Positions 44,801 through 55,219 of a DNA stretch of 64,000 nucleotides are shown here, piece after piece. The stretch comes from Mesodorylaimus sp. YZB2_4 (lineage: Eukaryota > Nematoda > Enoplea > Dorylaimida > Dorylaimidae): assembly GCA_030248295.1 (NCBI GenBank), contig JASANH010001265.1, positions 434,001 to 498,000 of the forward strand, in the 5' to 3' direction. How positions within the stretch are numbered: the stretch's first letter is position 1; each line of letters starts with the position of its first letter. Below the pieces are notes generated by a model. The model was given only the letters and a program-made list of their open reading frames with translations, was not told the origin of the DNA and did no database searches. The translations under genes were made by a program, and so were the position numbers.

Positions 44801-47800
44801 GGCGGTAGTGCACTTCAAGATACGGTTCCTATCTGTGTGCCATAAAGAATACCTTTGCTTTTTTATGTTCCCTACCTTAGATTTCGAGTTACGAGAAGAG
44901 TCATACATCATTTTATTCAGCGCTCGTGTCTGAGCTAGACCACCCGTTCTATTTGCAGTTACTTAAGGTTCGTTGAAAAGTATCCCACTCAATGCTTGAA
45001 AACAAGGCTTTGTAGGTCTATCCTGAAGCTTTTGGTTTCTTTGTGCTGGCTACCCTACAAGTTCCCAGAACATAAAAAAGGCAATGGAACGCTGCAATTC
45101 GTATGCGATAAAACAAAGCTGCACAAATTGTTCTCTTCGCGAAAAAACGAGAGTGATTCTTGATGGCCCGCCAGCTCCTTGACCTTCTATAGATCACAGA
45201 AGCCCTGTACAGTAATTTCCTGATGCCTGATCGACCCATTCCCACGGATCGAATTTAAACCACGGGAGGCTAATCTGAGGCTCAGGTGAATAAACACAGG
45301 TGAAATCATTAAGTTTTTTCTCCTTCGAGCCATTGGAGCAAAGCAAACGGAAAAGCAAATCAAAGTTTCGCAATTCGACTGGCAGCTAGGCAACGAGGAC
45401 GGCGGGGTGACGAATAATGAACAAGCAATCAGAGCCAGGATATTGATTGGACGGATGTCCTGTCATTACCTACTGCACAACTACCCACCCGAACACAGGA
45501 ATGAGGCCTTTTTGAAACGGTGTTTTGCGCAAAATGACATGATTGTACGAAACTTATTACCGGCCGCGTGCCATGAATAATTCTCCACGGGAAGCAAGCA
45601 TGACTTGGTACCCGTGGGTCAGGTAGACCAGAGCAGATAGTGTGCAAGCAGGGTCGCACACTGGAGCGGCCCACTTGCAGGCGATATCAACAGAATCGCA
45701 ATCATCCAAAAACAATTCACTCACTCGTTTTCGAAAATGAAGTGGCATGCCATCGGGGAGTCGAGCCACGCTTTTCATGCCATTCAACCATTGCTCATAG
45801 CCATTCTCGCCCACTGGAGGTTCCAATGTGAATTGTAATTTCGCATCCACGCCTGCAAAATGATCGAACAGCCAATGAGAAACTGAGTGGGAGTCGAACA
45901 ATTTGTATTAAAAAACAGCGCAGCCTGAGTGATCGCGTTGGGATGGTTTTGTTTTTGCGTCAAGTTTCTGATGCTTTACTCATGTTCAGTCTAGTCTTGG
46001 AAGACTAAATGTGTGAAGCACGTAGGCTTGCTGCAGCGGGCGAGGGAGAAAAGAATGCCGGACTGGCATTTCTACAGGACTTGAGTTGTGTATTGTGTGA
46101 TAATAAATAAGGCAAAATGGTCCCCTCTGGCACGATCAGGCAAGAGTTACGTCACCCCCTGTTTATTTATGGTCCATTGTGGACTCCGATGAGGGATACT
46201 TCTCGAATCCGCCCACGCGAGACCCATAGTATCAGCAGTAGGTATCAGCAATCTCACCCACACTACCTCATTCCCAAATCAGCAGAACAGATGGCCGAGT
46301 CGTTTGACTTCCCAATCACTCTTCTGTTTTCTAGTTTTCGAGCCTCACTTACCACATTTTTTCAAAACAGCATTAACACCATCCTTAGCAAACCGACCAG
46401 CCGAACTCAATAATTCCATTGACTTTTTATAATTTTAAATGATGGTAAGGAGACAATTTTTCACGCGTAATAACCAAATGAACGCCGTTTGGCTGCTTGT
46501 TTTCGAACACCTCTTTCACCTCGGACTGACACGATTTGTTGAATAAACAAGCCTTAGAACTGGCTTTATTTGATAAAGCTGTCACGGCTGCGTGGAATAG
46601 AGATGATTTTTTTCGAGCAGCACCTGTCCGGATGACGAATCCCCGAGACCACGAATCGAAGAAATAATACGGATTTAGAAAACGGAGCCTTCCTCTAGTT
46701 CATGCCAATCTGATAGCCGAGAAGGCAGCTATGGCAAGGGCAGAGAAGAATATTATCGCCCTGGGCTATAATTTTGCCGGCGGTCCGTTCCAAGACGAGC
46801 GCAATGGCTTATGGACAGCTAAAATGGAAACTCGATCTAACATGGACAAGATAGACGATAGGGTTTCGACGAGAAAGCAGCCGCGAATGAGGCAAAGAAA
46901 ATAAAAGGGGGAGACGTCGACGCGTGACTTGTCCAACTTGTTTTCTCACCCCTTCGGCCTATCACCACGTAAAGTCATCGGAGGCTTGCAACGACGAACA
47001 GGCCGTTTAGGATAAGAGGAAAAATTACTTGAGGATCTTGCTTAGAGGAACGTGACCGAAACGTAGACGATAAAAGACTGAGTATTAGAGCGGAGAATAC
47101 GAACCACGCTCCGTACAAGGACACTAGGCCGGTCTGAAATCGGATGGTCTGAACGTGTACAAATGGAACCCGCCCAGGGTAGCCCCGCATGATCGATACG
47201 TTCCAACGGCACCCCTGGCTCGGATCGAACGAGTCCAGCTAGATTAAACCAGGCGACGAGCAAGGGAACACCGCAATAGCCGCACCATATGCTTCCTCGC
47301 CCACCAACTGGGCTCTTTTCCGAATCAATAGTAAAAAAGCGTTGGAAAATGGAGATGAGACCAAACCAATGACATCATGCATTATGCTTGAGGAAACGAT
47401 TTTTGACGTCATAGCAGAACAAACTCTGACAGGTTTACGATTCCAAGCCTGGCTAAAATGATTGGCATTCAAGGAAAGCAATCGAAACCATGTGTGGGCC
47501 GAGCAAAGGCGTCTTATTTAGGCTATAGGTGAATAAAAGTAAAAACTCAGGACTGCTTTGTTCGTACCACGGAGAGCTAATTGGATGTGAGGGGGCACAT
47601 TACATAATCACAGACACAGATAGGTAGAGCACGTGGGCTGGCGGTGCTGCTTATAATAATGAGCCTACGCCTTCTGCAATTCGATCTACCACGCCTTTTA
47701 GTACAAGGCGGCAGTTTTTATGAAATCTGGCCTCGCATGGTCGCCTACTTGTATAGACTAGAAAGGGAACGTTTACTCACTTCTTTTGGGAGACATGGCT

Positions 47801-48485
47801 TGCAGTATGGCTGTCATGATGTTGCACCGGGCCCTCATCCTGGAAAATTGGTGTTCGCGGCGTTTCAAATGCTTAATCAATAGGAGCGACGTGGATGCCA
47901 CCTCGGCCCGTAACTGAGTGACCAGCTGAGACAGTTGGAAAGTATCTGAAGCGATAAGTGAGATGAGTTAGTTGGGTCGATAAACACAGAGGGAGGCTGG
48001 CCACCAAATTGGCTGTCCAGGGTTAGGCCGTCTCTACCCAGCCCGTACACATATGTCACGTACAGACCTGAACAGTTCAGACCGAACGCTCTATACGAGC
48101 TACTCTAATCTATGGGTGGCACTAACTGCCCTATACCACCTTGTCACTATCAGGCCAGTCGTGCGTGGGACTTACCCATCATCCATAGTGTTTGCTTATC
48201 AAACTTTGTCACCACGGCCACGTCGTCGTCAACACTTGCTCCCGCTATCGAGCATGCCGACGGTGCTGACCCCACGCCAGATCGTCTGGCGAATATGCTC
48301 CTCCTAGCTGATGCACTTCCACGGCGAATAGCGCAAGAAGAAAAGTGATCAGAGAAATTAGAAGCCGATGTGTCCGTCCACGTGTCCGTGTCCAAATTGC
48401 AGTCAGCAGGAAGATGTCGATCGTCGTAAATATCGTGAAGCAGTCCTTCCAACGAAGTACGACGTTTCTCGATCATGCCGGCCAT
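41805..48485 (-). CDS. TBC1D30: TBC1D30-type Rab GTPase-activating protein
   Basis: Exons 48485-48176, 47945-47781, 45852-45725, 44686-44561, 44499-44323, 44251-44098, 44002-43831, 43637-43312, 43252-43133, 43073-42917 and 42765-41805 join in frame into 931 residues. The start ATG follows an in-frame stop. The N-terminus (RRTSLEGLLHDIYDD), a helical region (LLLIKHLKRREHQFSR), and LQFTLEPPVGENGYEQW lead into a TBC domain with both catalytic fingers: DLHRTG (Arg247) and GYCQGFN (Gln280). ALSVDMAVLRDL, EPPLTNVFSMQWFLTLF and YSMAEFPYPGLSELRDRY follow the TBC1D30 pattern, a family that accelerates GTP hydrolysis by Rab8-type GTPases. The Ser-rich tail carries PPPVPPRP repeats, typical SH3 ligands, and ends RNPFPVKRQ...GLYS. 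The longest intron (47780-45853) shows no gene. Confidence 0.93.
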
Positions 48486-49336
48486 GGCTCTTCAATGATG
48501 CGAAATGAGTTTATTGGAAAGCAAGAAAACAGGTTTCGGAGGGGAATCGCTTACATTCGAAAATGTAAGCATGAATGCGCACGATTCGTTTTGATCGTAC
48601 GATCCCGCTTTGAAAGCTCGCTCTGATTCTGCTAGCACTCTCAAAGACTAGAACCCGCCGCAATGTGCTCGATGGCGAAATGGAGCAGTTGGCTCAATGC
48701 CGCTCTCGATGAGAATGGTCCGAGCAGTCACCCCAGCTTCTGTACAGCTCCAGTACTGTACGCTTGGCCTTACCCTGGAAAACGAAAGCGTAGTATCATG
48801 GACGGGTCGATTAGTTTGCTTTGCTGGCATAAGCGTTCTTATTACGCCGAACTGACGACCAAGTCATTGCAGACAGATATCTTCGCAAAAACGGCTCGTA
48901 TGCCGAGCGTAAGGACTACATGATAGGTATGAAATCGACGCTGCTACTCCCTTTCTAGTCAGGTCTCTCGATGTATGCACATCTGCTGCTGAGGGGGCAC
49001 AGCGGCGACCCGGATAACAAACTATGACTTGCATATCAGCCTACAAGAAAACGGGTTTCTACCCTGAAAGCAACAGCGATTCTTGCGGTCCAGATTTGCA
49101 CTAATCCTAACTCCAGACAAGTCTGCAAGAAAGGACGGGAAGTGTGGGAACGCATCATCTATTCATACACTTTGGGACTTCGTAAAAGATGCTTCATTGT
49201 TGGTTTTCCTGCTTCTTCATGCATGCCATATCTGCACTCGGATACGCAGCACTCGAACCAATGCACGCCATCTGTCAAGGTTCTTGTTTTTTACAGTGTA
49301 AGTACAAGCACTTGAATGCATACAAACCAGCAGATA
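48486..49336. other. Intergenic between TBC1D30-like and arrestin-domain genes
   Basis: About 850 bp. It must hold the promoter of the TBC1D30-like gene and the 3' end of the arrestin-domain gene; no element is distinct enough to name. Confidence 0.4.
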
Positions 49337-52300
49337 TCATGGAAACACTGGCATTGACATTGTTGATGTCTTGTCATCGTCATCTGATAAATTGTATTCG
49401 AGCGGTGGCCAAGCGAAGTATGGGTAGCGGGGTTCATACTCCAGTTGGCCAGGCACCCATTCCACATCGGCGCGTTCACGCACTGTGATCGGGCTGGTAT
49501 TGTCATCTTTGCAGTAACATGGAGGTGGAACTGAAACGAGATGGGGTCATGCGGTGATCGATCTGCGCTGTGGCAACAGCGGATCTTTTGGGTGATAGCC
49601 TGATTGAAAGGCCTGCCTCTCACATAAGATGCGATATATCCACTGTAGGTATATTTGCAGGTTTTCTGATCCACTCAAATGTACTCGTATGCATATGCTG
49701 GGCATTGCCATAAATCATGACGGCACAGTACATACCAATGCCATCGTATAATTTCCAGGACGGCGGTAATGGGAACAAGTCAGTTGGATATTGGCCGCGG
49801 GGCAAAACTGAGAAGTCGATCTTGTATCCTCCTCGAAGTAACGTACCCGCTGATTTCAAAGGTATTGTGCCAATTAAAATGGGCAGAGCAACAGTCACTG
49901 CAGCTGCCTCGTATACCAATCCATAATCGACTTTGACCAATTCAGATTCCTGATCGATTGTGGGCGCGATTGGTGGAATTCGAATACTCTCTTGATCCCA
50001 GATGAGGCCCCAACGTGCACCTAACTCTTCTTTGGTGGTCACTTGGGCCAGTGTCCTGTAGGCAACTCGGTCTCGATTGGCACTGCCTCGATACTTGGAT
50101 TTGTATCGAATGCGTTGGAGAAGGCTTGCTTTGATCTAAAAGAAAGAGAACATGACTTTGGTGGCCAATGACTTGGATCTATGCCATAGGTTCCCCTGAC
50201 CATCGCGCCTACTTGGCCATCTTTGATGCACGGGCAGCATGGTCGAAGGATATTCCTATTTTTTTTTTTTTTTTTAATTCTCGAACATTTATCGTGCCAA
50301 TCGACAGACAATCGACAATTTCAAGCACACTACTAATTTCTAGGTTTGGCTCAACATATTAGGATTCACAAAACGGCCTACCCAAACACAGAAAGGGAAA
50401 AAACTAAGATAACTACATAACTACTCAATACACTTTAGAGATGACAACTTTGCAAAACGTTCTTGGAACATGCTTGGTGTCAGGATATATCTAGCTCGTT
50501 TCGTTAAAACTTTTAATCGTGTTACCAAGGAGTCCCACAGATCTACTACATCCCCTTTATTCTCGTAATCGGTTCTGGCAAACCATATACACCTTTGGGC
50601 CGACTGCACAACCATGTTTGCGATCGAGGTGACATGGTTGCAATTTTTACTTGCTACGCCAAAAATTTTATTCTCCTCACTGACCATCAGGGACGGGTCC
50701 ATTTCGCGCAAGAGGCGCTGCACCCTTTCCCAGAAATGCTCTGCTCGTGGACATTGAACGAAAACATGGTACACATCCTCATGTTTAAGCAGACCAAGCG
50801 CTGTCCTACAGTATTTACAGTTTGCATCAACCTCCGAGAAGTGCGAAGTCTTGCTTCTGGTGTATAATGCTTTGTAGAGCATAGAAAAGTGTATACTGCG
50901 TGTAAGACCATCAACGTATTTCGTTTTATTCAGTCTCCAATATGAGGAAAAATCGATTTTCTCACTTCTCAGCTTTTCCTTCCAGTAGTCCTGCATTGCC
51001 TTTGTGGCCTTTCCGACCTTTTTCCCCATCATATGTTCGTAGAACAACTTTGTCTTAAGGCACTTTGCTTGGTAACTCTTTTCGTCCAAACATATTCTGT
51101 CAAGGTCAATCATAGAGAAATTGGAAGCTATTACAGCCCTGCGAACATCCTTATAAAGATTTGGAGCTCGGATATTTTTTAGGTCCCTCAGCTTGGCATG
51201 TCGCACCTTTTCAAAGAAATAATCAAAGGCTGAATGCCAAGCTGCCTTTTGTTTTGCCAATAGTCTTCGCATAAGGAGCATCAGCCTGAAAGCCATTATT
51301 CTGGTGTTTATATCCGGGTACGCAACTCCACCCTGCTCCTTGCCCCTTTTTAGTATCAACTTATTTATCATATTAACTTTCGATGGATACCAGAAATATC
51401 CATCTATGTGCTTCTCAACACTACGCTGAAAATCGAGTTCTGGAGCAATTACAGATGCTAAATACCAAACTTTGGAGAGAAAGTATGTGTTTACCACATG
51501 AATCCTTCCAAAATAAGACATGTCGCTGTGTGGTGTCTTGCTGCTTAGCGTCCCTATATGCTCTCTCACTGCCCTCCAATTGTCCGTTATTTCCATCCCA
51601 GCCCTGGAAAACACAAACCCGTACACTTTGACCTGGTCCACCAGCAGGTCTACCAAGTCATTAGATATTTCCTTTTCGTTCATGGAGCCTAGAGCCAAGA
51701 TTTTTGTTTTTGCCGGTTTGAGTGTTGCGCCTGACGCATTTCTAAACTTATCGTAAATCTCAACCACACGATGTATTGATCTTGAATCAGCCACTATGAA
51801 ATTGGTATCATCCGCGTAATTACTAATTTTTATTTCTTCGCCTAGTAAGTCTACCCCTTGCACAGTCCTGTCCCTTCTTATAAGATTGGTTACCGTCTCT
51901 GACACAAGGACGTACAACAAGGCCGACAAAGGGCAGCCTTGCCTGATCCCCCTGCTAGGCAAGAACGGCGATGAGATGTTCCTATGATCCCTATTCCTAT
52001 TCCTATGATAGAGTTGTTTCCGACTTTCTTTTGCTTACGTCACGACCTAATGTCTCTGTAGGAGGACAGCCTTACATACGTGTTTTGGATATTCCACGAT
52101 GACATCGCGAGCCTCCTTGTGATTCACAATAAAGGTGCTTCGTGCGTTCAACGTGCTTTTGGTCAGAATCTGCGAAAGAGCACTTTTCCATCACCTTTAG
52201 CCTGTTCCCTCGTGTTTGACAAACGCTCCTATTTTTCTCATAAAAAAGGCAACACTGGTTTAGGACACCGTTTAGAAGTACCCGTTCGGATGTGACGGGA

Positions 52301-53212
52301 GAGCGGGAATGACATTGATGTAAAGGCATCGCCGGTTAGGAAGCATCAAATCGAGGAAAAGGCATGAGGGAAGGCAAAATCGACCTAAGGTTCCTGTTCT
52401 GAAATGCTCTATTTTTTTGCTGTAACACTGGGAACTAGGCACGAAACGAGCCGTTATCGATTCAGGAACTAAGAATCTAGCCCAACACCAGCAGTACACC
52501 CTGGCCTTACCTTTCTGATTTTCTGGCTAGTATTGTTGGCTACATTGACCCAAACGGGGATATGTTCTCCGCAGACGAATCCCGATTTGGGCAATCTGAC
52601 AACCATGGATATCTCGTTCACTTTCATTATTAGGCAACATCCAGAATGCAATCGCACGCTCGATTCGTTCTCCACAGGTTTATCGACTGGACCAGAATCA
52701 CTGATGCGAAGTGAATTCAGGTCACTGGGTTGAATAACTGTGAAAGGTCTCTTTGCTACTCGATCACTTTTCCAAGGCGTTGATAAAGTCACACAGCACA
52801 CGTATCGAATAAACCCATGCTCTCCTTCGAACGTGGTCGGACTTGCAGGGGGTACATCGAACTTAAACGGCAATTCGTAGACACCTAATAACGCATCTCG
52901 TCTTCTTTCACACCTCGAGTCATGTCCGTACAAGGTCACAGTCTTATCGAAAATTATTTGATCTGCTTGGCACATGATGTGTTCAATGGCTCGTTCTTGA
53001 ACGGGCAATTGATAATATCGATCATCAGGCCACGAAGTACGTGCTCGGCCGAGAAATCGAATGCGGACACTTCTGAGCGAGACTAATTCGCCAAACATAA
53101 TGATTACATGGCCTCGAAGTTCCTCGCCCGCATAGACCACACCAGTTGCATTGTCCAGTTCGACATCGAATAATTGCAGATTATCAGTTTTAGGCAACGT
53201 GAAAGTGGCCAT
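49337..53212 (-). CDS. Arrestin domain-containing protein (alpha-arrestin)
   Basis: Three exons, 53212-52511, 50135-49736 and 49530-49337, join in frame into 431 residues. The N-terminal arrestin fold begins with LFDVELDNATGVVYAGEELRG, then VSLRSVRIRFLGRA and GVYELPFKFDVPP. The C-terminal arrestin fold has IRIPPIAPT, VDYGLVYEA and ALPILIGTIPL. The last exon gives a Pro/Tyr-rich tail with one PPxY-type motif (PPCY, residues 370-373) and a near-match PPLEY. In this family PPxY motifs recruit NEDD4-type ubiquitin ligases to membrane cargo. The reading frame of the second exon could run on to a stop at 49620, but a good donor (ATTG|GTATGT) and a matching acceptor at 49531 make the three-exon model better. 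The first intron (2375 bp) contains a LINE. Confidence 0.9.
50260..51997 (-). mobile_element. 5'-truncated LINE with poly(A) tail and 9-bp target duplication
   Basis: It lies in the first intron of the arrestin-domain gene, on the same strand. The 3' end is a run of 17 A on the minus strand (T at 50259-50275). TATTCCTAT at 50251-50259 is repeated at 51998-52006 (and once more at 51992), which fits a target-site duplication. The 5' end falls inside the RT domain, as is usual for target-primed reverse transcription that stops early. Confidence 0.85.
50421..51962 (-). CDS. LINE reverse transcriptase fragment with zf-RVT domain
   Basis: An uninterrupted 513-codon frame, open also upstream to the truncation point. 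It starts in RT with RGIRQGCPLSALLYVL, has the active site NYADD and continues through the thumb region (ALGSMN, VKVYGF, RIHVVNTYFLSKVWY). The C-terminal part carries a zf-RVT finger (CKYCRTALGLLKHEDVYHVFVQC). The endonuclease and the first RT motifs are missing, so no autonomous function is expected. The layout is that of apurinic-endonuclease-type LINEs (L1/Tx1-like); the clade is not certain. Absence of stops suggests a fairly recent insertion. Confidence 0.9.
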   Translation of the reverse strand: MPSRGIRQGCPLSALLYVLVSETVTNLIRRDRTVQGVDLLGEEIKISNYADDTNFIVADSRSIHRVVEIYDKFRNASGATLKPAKTKILALGSMNEKEISNDLVDLLVDQVKVYGFVFSRAGMEITDNWRAVREHIGTLSSKTPHSDMSYFGRIHVVNTYFLSKVWYLASVIAPELDFQRSVEKHIDGYFWYPSKVNMINKLILKRGKEQGGVAYPDINTRIMAFRLMLLMRRLLAKQKAAWHSAFDYFFEKVRHAKLRDLKNIRAPNLYKDVRRAVIASNFSMIDLDRICLDEKSYQAKCLKTKLFYEHMMGKKVGKATKAMQDYWKEKLRSEKIDFSSYWRLNKTKYVDGLTRSIHFSMLYKALYTRSKTSHFSEVDANCKYCRTALGLLKHEDVYHVFVQCPRAEHFWERVQRLLREMDPSLMVSEENKIFGVASKNCNHVTSIANMVVQSAQRCIWFARTDYENKGDVVDLWDSLVTRLKVLTKRARYILTPSMFQERFAKLSSLKCIE

Positions 53213-55219
53213 GCCGCAGCCGTCGACGTCTCTCTCGGACTAGTCTCTAGAGCGTGTTTATGTACATACCTCTTATTCAGCTTTCTTTGAGCCAATCACG
53301 CATTTCATCCATCAAATTAGACGCCATATGACTCGGCTTTTCTCATAGTCATTCGAGACTCGTAGACTTGGCATTTTTCAAGCGTTCGGCAAAGTTTTTC
53401 ATACGGAATGAAAAAGGACCAATTGGCTTATTCGGCTGGAATGAAAAATGAGCTGCGCGTCGAGATTGGCCAGAGCGCCTGTTGCTCTGCTATTGTCGAA
53501 TTATTGATTTTGTGTCTTGGAATAAGAATGTGCAACAAGACAAATATGGCCCCTTGCTTGTAGTTTACTTGAACGGTCTTCGGTTTGAAAGGGCTCAAAT
53601 GGTCTTGGGATTCACTTTCAAGATGCATTTCGTAAATTCTAAGATCGGAATACGGCATTAGAGCCCCGCAGGCCACACCACATGCTGTAATCTGTGCGCA
53701 AGAAAAATGGTAGAAGTTCAATGAATTGTGATTGAAACAGCAGAGAACACGAATTTGAATCAAACCATTTGATTCCCCTGTTCACCTGTCCAATCTTATG
53801 CTTCTTCCTCGCATTGTGATGCTCTGACACGCCCTGCTACATAGTCTCTGAGGTTCACTCTTGCAGTTATCATGTTTTTTCCGTTGAATCTGAGATAACA
53901 AGTACAGTATTATAGTGGACACTAGCAATATGAAGCCCGCTGGATAATACATACAGTCAACGTTCAACTAAGAAATATTGGTTGAATGTGGTTGGACTTG
54001 GTTTAGGCTGACGATGAGTGGAGAGCCTAGTGCACATTTGGGGTATAATTGCCCATTATACCTTTCCCCGACTTTGTGTCGAAAAAGTTCTATCCTTCGA
54101 AAAATTTCTGCCTAAATCTTTTACCGGACAGCAATAAATATTCATAAATCTGGAGCAGTAGAGCCGTTGAGAGGACACAGAGAGAACTCATAAATTCATC
54201 AGTAAAATCCCTCAGTACTTAGGGTTCTAAGGGAGCCAGTCTTGTTTTTTACTGTACAAAGTTTAACGTTATTAGCATTCGAAAACCAATGGAATTTTGT
54301 GTCAATACTTGTGGTTTGTTAAAAATGGTGACGCTTTCATAAAAATCTATAACACAAACTTTGTGCCATTTGCTCGCTCGTTCCGTCCATTCAAGTTGCT
54401 CTTTTATTTGGGCCTATGCCATGTATATCCGATGCATAGTTACCGATACATTCAATGATCTGCAAAGTTCAAAGCAATTTTTTTAGACACTTTACAGTCG
54501 TCGAAAAAGCGTGCACTGCACATGAGCAGCCTCTCATTATCATGAGGCCATTGCGTCTGGGCTTGATGGAGACCAAATGACCTTATTCCCGTCCACTGTA
54601 CTGTACCTCTCCTACTCGATTTCAAAGCCAGCCCCCCTTCCATTTGTCTCACGTCAGATCTGTGTCATTCACTCTAGTTTCTATAAGTTCCTCGAGGCAT
54701 TCCTACCCCATAGACGATCGTGAAAAACGAGAAGGTTGGCATGGGCATCAGTCCAGCCAGCCCGACAAATGCATTAGCAGGAAGAATTACTGTATATGTG
54801 TGCCTGATGTACGCATTTGTTGCTTGTAGTCCTTACACAAAACTAAAATTTCTTGACGGTCGCCAGTTTTTTAGGTATTTGTCCGAATAGCCTCTGTACT
54901 AGATTGTACCAGCGTAGAGAAAAAACGCCACCTTCGCATGCATCGTCTAATATCTCTTTGCTAACATATCTGCCACTGGATTGCACTTGTCAGATATTTC
55001 GCTTTAACTGTTTTGAAACGCTAGCAATCCAATGCGCGTGCTTTCAAATCGATTGAAGCCATTTTACTTTGAAAAACCCAAATGCTTCTGGTGGATAAAT
55101 TATCAAAGCACACGGCCATCATGCTAAGCTACTGGCAGAATCGCACTGCAATATTGTATCTGCTCACAAAAATCTAATCCGCAGCATGATAAAAATGCTA
55201 ATACGTGCCTGCTTTTTGA
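53213..55219. other. Mostly unassigned; possible small membrane-protein exons
   Basis: On the minus strand 53967-53780 reads, after a TTTCTTAG acceptor-like site, a frame with one membrane segment (YYPAGFILLVSTIILYLL) and a basic tail. A second frame, 53697-53428, follows a GCGCACAG acceptor-like site. I could not join the two in frame with good splice sites, and neither matches a family I know. The remainder to 55219 shows nothing supported. Confidence 0.25.

Noticed and set aside
53428..53967. A small two-exon membrane-protein gene
   Set aside because: Acceptor-like sites exist, but no donor joins the two frames in phase, so I report it only as unassigned sequence.
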